64,000 bases of DNA from Candidatus Babeliales bacterium (GTDB taxonomy: Bacteria; Babelota; Babeliae; Babelales; Vermiphilaceae), in assembly GCA_020050795.1 (NCBI GenBank), contig JAGVKD010000013.1:27833-91832 (forward strand), in the 5' to 3' direction. The position numbers and the translations under genes were made by a program. Every line of letters starts with the position of its first letter. Position 1 is the first letter of the stretch. Shown piece after piece: positions 7,859 through 16,550 of the stretch. A model generated the notes under the pieces. That model was given only the letters and a program-made list of their open reading frames with translations, was not told the origin of the DNA and made no database searches.

Positions 7859-9568
7859 ATGATTCCCCAAAAAAAATTCTTTCACATTTTTATTTTTTCT
7901 TGTTTCGCACTCAACACTCCCGCGCAGGGAGCAATTGAACATGAATCCGAAGCTCGATTCTTAGGCATTTTTGATGATTTCGATCTTTTCAGTGGTGATG
8001 ATGATTTGAGCGATATGCTCAATGCCACAGATGTTTCCCTTGCACTGACACGCATTGCACCGCAAGATATTCTGGACGTACTCAAGCTTGGCGCTGGAAC
8101 GCACATGGAACTCTTGCAGCAAAACTTTTTCCTACGCACTAATCCTCTTAATGTACGTAATATTTTAGACATGCCTGTCTTTGAACCGGCAACTATATAT
8201 CCTCCATCAAGATGGACTCTCGGTGGCCATCTTTTTTGGAACAAAACAAGCAAATCAAAATTTACTGATGATAAAACAGGCCTTCAAGCCTATCTGAGAA
8301 TTCTGCAACCCAACTTTTTAGACGTGATTGAAAATGAGCTGAATGATCTTTTTGGTCTACTCGACCTTGAAGTTGATATCGAGGCACTCCTTAAACTCTT
8401 TAGAAATATGACCGTAGAAGACCGCCGCACCGGTCTCATGTTTCACGGAGAATGCTTTTGGAAGCAGCTGACGGTGCGATTTCTCCTGCCACTCTACTAC
8501 CATGAACGCAATTTAAATTTCCAAACCGAAGCTGAAAAAGATGCCGTCATTGCTGCATTCGGCCTTGATCCGGATCTGGGGAACACTGATTTTCAAGATG
8601 CACATTTTGTCAGCGACCAGATTGGTTTTGGCGATGCACGCCTTGAAGTTGATACCATTATTATGAATGCAGAAAAATACCGAATACGCCTTGGCGGAAT
8701 GGCAACGATACCTATGGCTTTCGCATTTAAAAAAGGAATAAAAGGAACTTATTTTAAAAAAGAAACGGCAGTCCAGAATCTTAGATTTGCAGAACTTAAT
8801 CTTGATACGATTATTAATGGCGAAATTGATTTGGACAATCTTTTTGATCTGACGTCCACTCCATCTGGCGCGCAAGAAGCCTTAGACACTTTGTTGGATT
8901 TTCTTGTTGGGTCGATTGATCATATGAATGCTACCCTTCTTGATACATCTTTGGGAAATCACTTTTTTGGCATTGGGCCAATGTTCCGGACAGAAACACG
9001 CATGGATGTTTTCTTCAAGAACAGTGCATGGGCAGAAAAAGTATGGTGGTTAGGCCGTGGATCAATTGAATATTTCTTCCCCAGAACTATCAAGCGGTTT
9101 TTTGATCAAGCAATTGATTACAACAATTTTGCGGGACGAGACTTTTGTGATCCTGCACAAGCGGACAATAATTTGGAATTTATAGAACAACAATTAACTG
9201 ACCGTTTCTATCCGCGATATCTTGAAACTCGCGTGCAGCCAGGATTATTATTCCGATGGACAGGTCGATTTGTATTTCAGAAAAATAACCATTGGTCTTT
9301 CTTTATTGGAAGCGACACGTGGATACAATTGAAAGAATCATTTAGCGCGAACTCAATTAATGCACCAGCCGATATCATCGGGTTCCTTCGCGTTGAGGCT
9401 GCAAAATCGCCACAACCATATCAAGGAAAAATTCAGGGCGGATTCATATATGAATGGGAACGGCCAAAACGAGATTGGCTCATCTCTCTCAATGGAGATT
9501 ACACGCTGTTTGATTCTGGCGTTGGCCATGATTACACCATTTCATTTAATGTAGAAACACATTTTTAG
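7859..9568 (+). CDS. predicted outer-membrane beta-barrel protein of unknown role
   Basis: A 569-residue protein with a signal peptide (MIPQKKFFHIFIFSCFALNTPAQG). The mature part has alternating polar/hydrophobic beta-type stretches (RWTLGGHLFWNKT, LTVRFLLPLYYHERN, SFFIGSDTWIQL, GFIYEWERPKRDWLISLNGDYTLF) and ends in Phe (ISFNVETHF), as many Gram-negative outer-membrane proteins do. I do not recognise the family. The ATG at 7859 is chosen over a TTG at 7805 because the signal peptide then begins at residue 1 and AAGAAG precedes it. The next gene starts 28 bp downstream and is probably cotranscribed. Confidence 0.7.
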   Translation: MIPQKKFFHIFIFSCFALNTPAQGAIEHESEARFLGIFDDFDLFSGDDDLSDMLNATDVSLALTRIAPQDILDVLKLGAGTHMELLQQNFFLRTNPLNVRNILDMPVFEPATIYPPSRWTLGGHLFWNKTSKSKFTDDKTGLQAYLRILQPNFLDVIENELNDLFGLLDLEVDIEALLKLFRNMTVEDRRTGLMFHGECFWKQLTVRFLLPLYYHERNLNFQTEAEKDAVIAAFGLDPDLGNTDFQDAHFVSDQIGFGDARLEVDTIIMNAEKYRIRLGGMATIPMAFAFKKGIKGTYFKKETAVQNLRFAELNLDTIINGEIDLDNLFDLTSTPSGAQEALDTLLDFLVGSIDHMNATLLDTSLGNHFFGIGPMFRTETRMDVFFKNSAWAEKVWWLGRGSIEYFFPRTIKRFFDQAIDYNNFAGRDFCDPAQADNNLEFIEQQLTDRFYPRYLETRVQPGLLFRWTGRFVFQKNNHWSFFIGSDTWIQLKESFSANSINAPADIIGFLRVEAAKSPQPYQGKIQGGFIYEWERPKRDWLISLNGDYTLFDSGVGHDYTISFNVETHF

Positions 9569-9596
9569 TCATTAATGACTTTTTCAAGGAGTTGCA

Positions 9597-10355
9597 ATGA
9601 AGAAAAAATTTCTTATTGCTATCGGATTATGTATTTTCGCAATCAACATAATTGCAAGCCCAATAAAGCTTGAATCCAAAGTTCTCTCGATGGCTGATGG
9701 AAAATTTTTCATAGCCGATACCATTGAAATGCTCCGTATGTTTCAAGGACGCGTGATCAAACTTTTTGGTATTCCTGATGCAGAGGGTAACTCAACCGGC
9801 AATTATTCTTTTCGCGGTAAACTCTATGGCACGCGAGAACTTGCGCACCTTGAAGTAGAACTTAATCTTCAACAGGATAAAGAACTACAAAGAATTCTCA
9901 CACAGGTTAAATCTGATTTCTTGGCAATATCAAAAGAATTTGAATCGGCAGTACGCGGTTCAAAAAATATTATGACTGTGCTTATCGAAGAATCATGCGA
10001 AAAACGTGAGCGCCTTGATAGCTTGCTTCTCGAATGGTCACAATCAGAAGGCGACACTGAAGATGCTATATTTAATAACAGAGTGACCACCTTCCAAGCA
10101 TTCGATCAATTTTGTGTTGACTTGCTCAATTTTTTCAGTGATTTAATCCACAGCTGTCCAAAGGCGCAAGCGCAATTTAAAGAACGTCTTGCAAAATGGA
10201 AAAAGTTCAAAGCAGTACTTGATGCACTAAAAGCTCAGATCAAACTTGCGAACGAACAAGAATTTTTAAAGCACTTTAAAGCGAATCATCTGGACAAATT
10301 GGCATTGAATGATATTACTGAAAATAAGGTGAAAGAACTTATTGCAACTTTTTGA
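9597..10355 (+). CDS. small secreted helical protein of unknown function
   Basis: A 252-residue protein with an N-terminal signal peptide (MKKKFLIAIGLCIFAINIIA, cleavage near ASP). The rest is Lys/Glu/Leu-rich and predicted helical (ELNLQQDKELQRILTQVKSDF, FKERLAKWKKFKAVLDALKAQI). No family is recognised. AAGGAG precedes the ATG by 5-6 nt. It lies between the outer-membrane protein gene and recD2 with short gaps (28 and 16 bp), so it likely shares their transcript, and may be a periplasmic partner of the barrel. Confidence 0.7.
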   Translation: MKKKFLIAIGLCIFAINIIASPIKLESKVLSMADGKFFIADTIEMLRMFQGRVIKLFGIPDAEGNSTGNYSFRGKLYGTRELAHLEVELNLQQDKELQRILTQVKSDFLAISKEFESAVRGSKNIMTVLIEESCEKRERLDSLLLEWSQSEGDTEDAIFNNRVTTFQAFDQFCVDLLNFFSDLIHSCPKAQAQFKERLAKWKKFKAVLDALKAQIKLANEQEFLKHFKANHLDKLALNDITENKVKELIATF

Positions 10356-10371
10356 GGTATAGCGGGGGGCT

Positions 10372-12564
10372 ATGGATTTAAAGGAAACGTTAGTTGGTAT
10401 TGTTGATAAAATTGTCTATCAAAATGCTGATAACGGCTTTACCGTATTCACCCTGCAGCAAAATCGCCAAAAAGAAAGCACAACCATCAAAGGGTATGTG
10501 CCAAAACTTCACCCGGGAGAGCAAGTCACGCTTGTCGGCTCCTGGGTGACTCATCCAAAATTCGGCAAACAATTTGAAGCGGAACAATGCACCGCAAGTG
10601 TGCCGACCAGCATCCTTGGAATCAAACGGTATTTAGCATCAGGATTGATCAAGGGTATCGGCCCTGTCTATGCAGACAAATTGGTTGATGCATTCGGTGC
10701 CGATGTTTTAAATGTTATCGATAAGCAACCGCACTTGCTCAATAATGTTTCTGGTATTGGACCAAAACGAGTTGAGCGCATTATCGCTGGCTGGCAAGAT
10801 CAAAAAGATATTTCCCACATCATGGTCTTTTTGCAAGACAAAGGCATTTCGCCAACGTATGCAACAAAGATTTATAAAAGATATGGCACGCAAGCAATTG
10901 AAGTGCTCACTGAAAACCCTTACCGTCTCGCTGATGATATTTGGGGTATCGGATTTAAAATCGCTGATCAGATCGCACAAAACATGGGATTTGCTTTTGA
11001 TTCCATCAAGCGCATAACATCGGGATTACTCTTTGTGCTTGGTGATATTGTTAGCAATGGACATCTCTATCATGAAGTGCAAGCGCTCAAGGATGATGCA
11101 GTCAAATTGCTTGAACTAGAAATGAATGACGAGATCATACACAAACTCAAATTGGCGCTGCACGATCTTTATAATCAAGATAAAATTCGTCTTGTTTCCC
11201 CCCCTGATGCCAAGCATTATGTTGCACTCACCCGTTATTATTCCGCTGAGCGTGGCGTTGCGCAGAAACTGCTCAAGCTCCTCGAATATCCTCCCATGAA
11301 TCCCATCAATGCAAACGATGTGTATAGTTCACTTCGCGTTGAAAGCAAAGATGGCATTGATCTCAACGAAGATCAGCAACGCGCAATTATGACCTGCTTG
11401 CAACACAAAGTTTCGGTAATCACTGGTGGTCCTGGTACGGGAAAAACAACCATCATCAAAAAGATGCTCGGTTTTCTTGATCAATTTCATTATCGCTATC
11501 GCTTAGCCGCACCAACCGGACGCGCGGCAAAACGCATCAACGAAAGCACTGGCCGAAATGCAGAAACACTCCATCGCCTTCTTGAGTTTGATGTGAGTGC
11601 CATGAATTTTGCACGCAATGAACAGAATGCATTGCCAATCGATTTTCTCATTATTGATGAAGCTTCAATGATCGATATTTTTTTGGCATATGCAGTAGTT
11701 AAAGCGCTCCCTCTCAATGCGCACGTTATTTTCATTGGTGATATTGATCAGCTACCATCAGTTGGCGCTGGTAATTTCTTGAATGATATTATCGCAAGTG
11801 GCGCAGTTCCCTGCGTTCGGTTGACTGAAATTTTTAGACAAGCACAAGATAGTTTGATTATTCAAAATGCGCACCGCATCAATCGTGGCGAATTTCCAAC
11901 TTCATTCTTGCCTGATGCACGGCGCGACTTTGTGTTCATTAAAGAAGAAGAACCTGAGAAGGTGCCGATGCATCTTGAAGACATTTTGAAAAATAAATTG
12001 CCTCGCTTTGGCATCAAGCCAGAACGTTCGATCGTTTTAGTTCCTATGAATCGTGGCGCAGTCGGCACACAAAAATTAAACGATGATCTGCAGCGTATTC
12101 TTAACCCAGAAGACACGCAACAGAAAGTTATGGTGCATGGATCAACCTTCAAGGTTGGCGACCGTGTGATGCAAATTCGCAACAACTACGACAAACTCAT
12201 TTTTAATGGTGATATTGGCACCATTGAAGAAGTTGATGTTGAAGAGCGACAAATAAAAGTTAATTTCTTTGATCGTTTGCTGGATTATGAATCAACTGAG
12301 CTTGATGAGCTTGTATTGGCCTATGCAATCACCATTCATAAGAGCCAAGGTTCTGAATACGATGCAGCGATTGTGCCAATTTTCATGCAACATTTCACTC
12401 TGTTGCAACGCAATTTGCTCTACACCGCCATTACGCGTGCGAAAAAATTGTGTATATTTATCGGACAATCAAAAGCTATTGGCATGGCAGTGCGTAATAA
12501 TAAAAGCTTAGTGCGCACTACCTTTTTACAACAATTTCTCACCACTGATTTGCAATGTCGCTAA
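10372..12564 (+). CDS. recD2: RecD2-type ATP-dependent 5'-3' DNA helicase
   Basis: A 730-residue SF1B helicase of normal RecD2 length. The N-terminal region holds helix-hairpin-helix motifs (IKGIGPVYADKLVDAFG, VSGIGPKRVERI, IWGIGFKIADQIA). The helicase core shows Walker A GGPGTGKTT at ~352, motif Ia APTGRAAKR, Walker B FLIIDEASMID, motif III FIGDIDQLPSVGAGN, and the C-terminal motifs TIHKSQGSEYD (~652) and LLYTAITRAKK. RecD2 occurs without RecBC in many bacteria and acts in genome maintenance. It starts 16 bp after the secreted helical gene and its 3' end overlaps the amidase gene by 10 bp, an odd functional mix in one operon. Confidence 0.95.
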   Translation: MDLKETLVGIVDKIVYQNADNGFTVFTLQQNRQKESTTIKGYVPKLHPGEQVTLVGSWVTHPKFGKQFEAEQCTASVPTSILGIKRYLASGLIKGIGPVYADKLVDAFGADVLNVIDKQPHLLNNVSGIGPKRVERIIAGWQDQKDISHIMVFLQDKGISPTYATKIYKRYGTQAIEVLTENPYRLADDIWGIGFKIADQIAQNMGFAFDSIKRITSGLLFVLGDIVSNGHLYHEVQALKDDAVKLLELEMNDEIIHKLKLALHDLYNQDKIRLVSPPDAKHYVALTRYYSAERGVAQKLLKLLEYPPMNPINANDVYSSLRVESKDGIDLNEDQQRAIMTCLQHKVSVITGGPGTGKTTIIKKMLGFLDQFHYRYRLAAPTGRAAKRINESTGRNAETLHRLLEFDVSAMNFARNEQNALPIDFLIIDEASMIDIFLAYAVVKALPLNAHVIFIGDIDQLPSVGAGNFLNDIIASGAVPCVRLTEIFRQAQDSLIIQNAHRINRGEFPTSFLPDARRDFVFIKEEEPEKVPMHLEDILKNKLPRFGIKPERSIVLVPMNRGAVGTQKLNDDLQRILNPEDTQQKVMVHGSTFKVGDRVMQIRNNYDKLIFNGDIGTIEEVDVEERQIKVNFFDRLLDYESTELDELVLAYAITIHKSQGSEYDAAIVPIFMQHFTLLQRNLLYTAITRAKKLCIFIGQSKAIGMAVRNNKSLVRTTFLQQFLTTDLQCR

Positions 12565-13235
12565 CCTACCGCTATATATGTCTGATCCTTCTTGTGTGCG
12601 CAGCTTCTAGCATGCCACGCCCTTGGATTGGCAAAGCACAAAAAAACGTTACCATCATGATTGATCCAGCTGGCGATGCTCGTCAGACTGGACGCACAAT
12701 TGGCAGCAATTTCGAACGAGGCATCACAATGCAGTGTGCTGAACGTCTCGCACACTTGCTCAAACAACAATCGTCAGCAATCACCACGGTGATCACACGC
12801 GCACCGGCAGAACTTGTTCCTGAATTGCAAAATGCAAATTATGCCAACCGATTGAACATTGATCTTTTTATTAGCCTTCATTTTTGCCGCACAAATAATG
12901 CTCGTCCGAAAATGTGGATTTATCGCTATGCACAGGCAAATGATTTTGTGGCGCCACAAACAGGTTTGTCTTTTCCTTCCTATGATCAGGCATACCTGCT
13001 CAATAATAAAATCACTGCAACTTTAGCGGCCGATATGGAACGAATGCTGGAGAAATCCACCTTGTTCGATGTGCATGGGCCATACAAACTGCCCTTCAAA
13101 CCACTCGTTGGTATCATCGCGCCAGCAATTGCCTTTGAAATGGAATTGAAAGATGAGGCCGATTGGCAAACGTATGCTGAGCCACTTGCACACGCAATCA
13201 TACACACCTTGCGCCAGCATGGAGTGTTATCGTGA
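12555..13235 (+). CDS. amidase_3-like (N-acetylmuramoyl-L-alanine amidase) protein with altered zinc site
   Basis: A 226-residue exported protein: signal peptide to about residue 20, then the Amidase_3 pattern VTIMIDPAGDA, FERGIT, LFISLHFC and AFEMELKDEADW. In active enzymes the first motif is D-P-G-H-G-G with a zinc-binding His; here it is DPAGDA, so that His is absent. The first Glu (FERG), the second His (SLHF) and the final Glu (FEME) remain. It may be inactive, a binding or regulatory paralog, or use another ligand. The start overlaps recD2 by 10 bp; no strong Shine-Dalgarno is seen. The GerMN-like gene follows with a 4-bp overlap. Confidence 0.75.
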   Translation: MSLTYRYICLILLVCAASSMPRPWIGKAQKNVTIMIDPAGDARQTGRTIGSNFERGITMQCAERLAHLLKQQSSAITTVITRAPAELVPELQNANYANRLNIDLFISLHFCRTNNARPKMWIYRYAQANDFVAPQTGLSFPSYDQAYLLNNKITATLAADMERMLEKSTLFDVHGPYKLPFKPLVGIIAPAIAFEMELKDEADWQTYAEPLAHAIIHTLRQHGVLS

Positions 13236-13786
13236 ATATCATGAATAGCAAAAAATATACGATCCTCTCTCTGCTTGCATTCGGATTTGGCATGCTTCTA
13301 TGCGCACTGCATTATGAATGGATAGTAATTCGCAGCCCGCTAAAAATCACCTCATACTCCGCACAAAACATGCAAACAGGAAAAAAAGAAACAAAACTTT
13401 TTTTCTGGCAACATAATAAGTGGCATCAAGAAACACACACGCTATTGTGGTCAAACGATGTAGCACATAATATTTCACAGCTGATCACTGCGCTACTCAA
13501 TGTGCTCGATGACGAACATTTGTTACGGAAAAAAATTGGTGTTGAAAGTGTTGCGCTCACGCCTTCAGGAATGCAAGCATATATTTCTTTCGATCATAAT
13601 CCACTGCCAAAAGATGCGAACGTGCACCAAAAATGGCTCTTGATTGAAAGCATACTCAAAACTATGCGCGAGAATGGCATCAAGATTCAAGACGTTCAAT
13701 TTCTTGTCTACCACGAACCCTTGAGCGATTATCACCTTGATTTTAATCAGCCATGGCCGCTCAATGGATTTTTGAGTCAGAAGTAA
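13232..13786 (+). CDS. GerMN-domain-like envelope protein
   Basis: A 184-residue protein with one N-terminal membrane segment (residues ~8-30). The rest resembles GerMN domains: TKLFFWQHNKWHQET near the start, an amphipathic helix (NISQLITALLNVL), VESVALTPSGMQAYISFD, then LLIESILKTMRENGIKIQDVQFLVY. The GTG at 13232 has GGAG 7-8 nt upstream and overlaps the amidase stop (GTGA); an ATG at 13241 is an alternative. GerMN domains are thought to bind cell-wall components, and the fusion-like pairing with an amidase-type gene supports a peptidoglycan-related role. Confidence 0.6.
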   Translation: MNIMNSKKYTILSLLAFGFGMLLCALHYEWIVIRSPLKITSYSAQNMQTGKKETKLFFWQHNKWHQETHTLLWSNDVAHNISQLITALLNVLDDEHLLRKKIGVESVALTPSGMQAYISFDHNPLPKDANVHQKWLLIESILKTMRENGIKIQDVQFLVYHEPLSDYHLDFNQPWPLNGFLSQK

Positions 13787-13944
13787 AATGTGCAGTACTC
13801 ATTGCTCTCTCACGCTCAAATTTTTTCTGCTCTTATTTTTGAACAACTCACCGCATGACACAAGATTGCAATAATTGTCCAAGTCGCTACAGTTATCCTA
13901 TTGCAAGCAAACCCCCTGGGTAAAAAAAGTGACAGAGATTGGTA

Positions 13945-15207
13945 ATGAAAAAGGCGCTTCTCATTGTATGTTTTGCTGCGTCCTTGCATTCAGATGTAGC
14001 ACACGCTCAAACATTTTCCGTTCGTGATATCTTTAAGATTGATCTTTCCGGTTACATTAAATACGAGAATTATACAGACTCGCGTCAAATTGTTTCACTA
14101 CGGCTAGGGCAATTTCTCTTCTACCCACAAGCTCCCAATTATGATGTGTTGAATAACGATACAAATAGCGTTAGCCACTTTTCTATGTCTGTTATTCAAA
14201 CACGTTTTCGCGGGGAAGTGACAACCTGCTCCGATATGTGGAATGGAGAACCTCATGGTGTATTTGAAGCCGACTTTTTTGGGTTCGATAGAGCTGTCAC
14301 CGCATTTCGCATTCGTCACGCCTATGGAGAAATTAATTGGAAACAGTTTTCTCTACTGGCCGGCCATACGTGGGATCCTCTATTTGTTACAGAATGTTGT
14401 CCCGAAACCGTTGGCTATAATACCGGTGTACCAATCGCAGCCTTCAATCGCAGCCCACAAATTCGCGGCACATTGCATTGGGATAATGTGGATATACTCT
14501 GCGCTGCAATCACACAATTTGAGACCACAAGTTTCGGTCCCGATGGCCCAAGCTCAAAGTATCTCAGGAACTCCGTCATTCCTAACTTGCATTGGCAACT
14601 ACGGACAAAAATTAACACTCATCGGTTTGGCATTGGCATAGATTATAAGCGCCTCATTCCGCGCCTAGAAACAGACAAAGGCATTAAAACTACCGAATCA
14701 ATCTCATCCATGTGCGCCCTTTTCTATACAAAACTCAATTGGGATCCCGTCATATTCAAAATGGAGATGCTCTACGGTCAAAATACAACCGACCATTTAA
14801 TGCTTGGCGGCTACGCGGTGAAATCAGTGGATCCGGTAACCGATTTTAGAAAATATGCCACATTAAAAAATATATCTTTTTGGGCTGAATTTATTGTACA
14901 AAAAACAGTTGAGCCTGCTGTATTTATTGGCGTCACACAAAATCTAGGTGCTCACCAATCAATAATTCAAACTATCACCGATCCAGATGGCACTGTGGAA
15001 TCAACAATCTATGCGCGCGATCCACATATTGATTATGTGTTTCGTATCTCACCACGAGTTCGTTGGTATATCGATCCCCTTGTTATAGCAGGAGAATTTG
15101 AATTTACACGAGCAAGTTTTGGTACAATTGCATGCAATGGTAATGTAATTAATGGACATGCAGTCAACAACTTCCGCCTCATGCTTGCCGCATACTATGA
15201 GTTTTGA
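13945..15207 (+). CDS. predicted outer-membrane porin-like beta-barrel
   Basis: A 420-residue protein with a signal peptide cleaved near AHAQ. The mature chain opens FSVRDIFKIDLSGYIKYENYTDSRQ and continues in amphipathic strands (VIQTRFRGEVTT, FEADFFG, IRHAYGEINWKQFSLLAGHTW, FKMEMLYGQN, LMLAAYYEF), ending in Phe, as expected of a trimeric-porin-like barrel. The motif AGHTWDP is like porins of other Gram-negative phyla. ATG 13945 is chosen over a TTG two codons earlier. A 158-bp gap separates it from the previous operon. The beta-propeller gene follows 26 bp later. Confidence 0.72.
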   Translation: MKKALLIVCFAASLHSDVAHAQTFSVRDIFKIDLSGYIKYENYTDSRQIVSLRLGQFLFYPQAPNYDVLNNDTNSVSHFSMSVIQTRFRGEVTTCSDMWNGEPHGVFEADFFGFDRAVTAFRIRHAYGEINWKQFSLLAGHTWDPLFVTECCPETVGYNTGVPIAAFNRSPQIRGTLHWDNVDILCAAITQFETTSFGPDGPSSKYLRNSVIPNLHWQLRTKINTHRFGIGIDYKRLIPRLETDKGIKTTESISSMCALFYTKLNWDPVIFKMEMLYGQNTTDHLMLGGYAVKSVDPVTDFRKYATLKNISFWAEFIVQKTVEPAVFIGVTQNLGAHQSIIQTITDPDGTVESTIYARDPHIDYVFRISPRVRWYIDPLVIAGEFEFTRASFGTIACNGNVINGHAVNNFRLMLAAYYEF

Positions 15208-15233
15208 TTTTTATTTAAAAAAAGGAGAATCAG

Positions 15234-16148
15234 ATGAATCTACGGTATGGATTACTAATTAGTATTGTCAGCTTTCAATCGCTGCATGCAGCTCCCCTAG
15301 AGTTGATCAACACCTATTGGAAAAAATTAGTCGATACGCGCCAAGGATTAGGAGATGTAAGCCGTTACGAAATGGTTACAGATGTAAGCGATGCAAATAA
15401 CATATGGACACTCGTGAAGTTCAAACATAAACCTTATATTTTTAAATATGACAAAGAAAAAGGGATATGGCTCGCCCACACCGCATCGCCATTCGATGGT
15501 AGTGAAAAAAAACAAACAATTCGCACACAACCCAATGGATCATTGTATGCACTCTGTGAGGGACGTGCATATCGTTGGTTAGATGACGGGAATCAGTGGC
15601 AAACAGTTGCAGGAAGCAACACGGGCTTACCAAAGCGCGCGGCGCATTTGATAACTGATGTTACCACCGATGGCACAGCGTGGTGTTTGGCCGTATTTAA
15701 ATCAAGAAAGCCACGTCTCTATCGCTTTGATCCTAAAAAAAATCTATGGTCAGCCGTTGGAACAGAGGCTGTGCCAATCGATGAGAATGCCAAGAATGTT
15801 GCCCTACGTGTGCATACCAATAATACCGTTTATGTGATTACCGAGGGCCAAGTAGTGCAATGGAATTCATGGCGCAAAAATTGGACATCGGTTATGAAAA
15901 CTCGTAACGGATTACCTCAAGCGAGAAACGTACTGACTGATGTGACAGACACCGGAGCAATATGGGCGGCTGTCAGTCTCAAGCATAAACCAACTATGCT
16001 CTATAAATTCGACTCAAGCAAAAATCTCTGGACACCTGAATCAGTGATGCCATTTGGTGAGCGAAATAAAGATCAGGAAGTGCGCGCTTTATCTGAGAAA
16101 AGAATTTTCGCAGTGGCCGACACAACGGTATATAAATTACGAAAATAA
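15234..16148 (+). CDS. secreted tectonin-like beta-propeller repeat protein
   Basis: A 304-residue protein with a signal peptide cleaved near LHAAP. The mature part is built of three ~95-residue units, each with a W-x(3)-R-x-G-L/N-G-L-P-type start (LVDTRQGLGD, VAGSNTGLPKRA, VMKTRNGLPQAR), then DVT/VSD-x-x-x-[IT]-W and K-P-x-[IL]-[FY]-[KR]-[YF]-D, resembling tectonin/TECPR blades that bind sugars or lipids. AAAGGAG lies 6 nt before the ATG. It follows the porin gene closely and a terminator follows at once, so the two probably form an operon. Ligand is unknown. Confidence 0.75.
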   Translation: MNLRYGLLISIVSFQSLHAAPLELINTYWKKLVDTRQGLGDVSRYEMVTDVSDANNIWTLVKFKHKPYIFKYDKEKGIWLAHTASPFDGSEKKQTIRTQPNGSLYALCEGRAYRWLDDGNQWQTVAGSNTGLPKRAAHLITDVTTDGTAWCLAVFKSRKPRLYRFDPKKNLWSAVGTEAVPIDENAKNVALRVHTNNTVYVITEGQVVQWNSWRKNWTSVMKTRNGLPQARNVLTDVTDTGAIWAAVSLKHKPTMLYKFDSSKNLWTPESVMPFGERNKDQEVRALSEKRIFAVADTTVYKLRK

Positions 16149-16149
16149 A

Positions 16150-16183
16150 AATAGTCCCCGGCAAAAACCGGGGATTATTTTTA
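16150..16183 (+). terminator. rho-independent terminator
   Basis: AATAGTCCCCGG (16150-16161) pairs with CCGGGGATTATT (16168-16179, one G-U) across CAAAAA, followed by T-rich sequence, right after the beta-propeller stop codon. Confidence 0.85.
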
Positions 16184-16230
16184 GAGCATATGTTTTTAAA
16201 GTCAATTAGAAAATCTCTGGACCAATTTTC

Positions 16231-16260
16231 TTGCCAACGGAAAAACCAATGAGATAAAAT
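16231..16260 (+). promoter_or_regulatory. candidate sigma70 promoter
   Basis: TTGCCA (16231-16236) and TAAAAT (16255-16260) are spaced 18 bp, ~38 bp before the start of the small membrane protein gene at 16298. Confidence 0.45.
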
Positions 16261-16297
16261 GGCCTAAATCGGTCATAGATAAAAAAGGAGATCTGCA

Positions 16298-16528
16298 ATG
16301 GCTTTTGATTTTGTAAAACATGTTTCACCAACTGGCAAGGGTTACATTCTGATGGCAGCTGGTATTCTCTTACTGCTCCACACTCTTGGTGTGATAGTCA
16401 AAGGAATAAATATCCTGCTCATCATTGGTTCACTCTTCATGATTGGATATGGATTTATCAAAGCAGACTGCCAAACAAAACTACGCACTCTATTTAATCG
16501 TTCACAAAAAAAAGGCGGACCTTTTTAA
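16298..16528 (+). CDS. small two-helix membrane protein
   Basis: A 76-residue protein with two hydrophobic helices (GYILMAAGILLLLHTLGVIV and NILLIIGSLFMIGYGFI) and a basic tail (RTLFNRSQKKGGPF). AAGGAG lies 7 nt before the ATG and a promoter and terminator flank it, so it is very likely expressed as a single-gene unit. No family is recognised. It converges on the MscS-like gene. Confidence 0.7.
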   Translation: MAFDFVKHVSPTGKGYILMAAGILLLLHTLGVIVKGINILLIIGSLFMIGYGFIKADCQTKLRTLFNRSQKKGGPF

Positions 16529-16544
16529 TTGATCCGCCTTCTTG
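16512..16544. terminator. terminator between convergent genes
   Basis: AAGGCGGA (16512-16519) pairs with TCCGCCTT (16533-16540) and has A/T-rich flanks on both sides. The left arm lies within the 3' end of the small membrane protein gene; the MscS-like gene ends at 16551. Confidence 0.7.
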
Positions 16545-16550
16545 TCTCAA

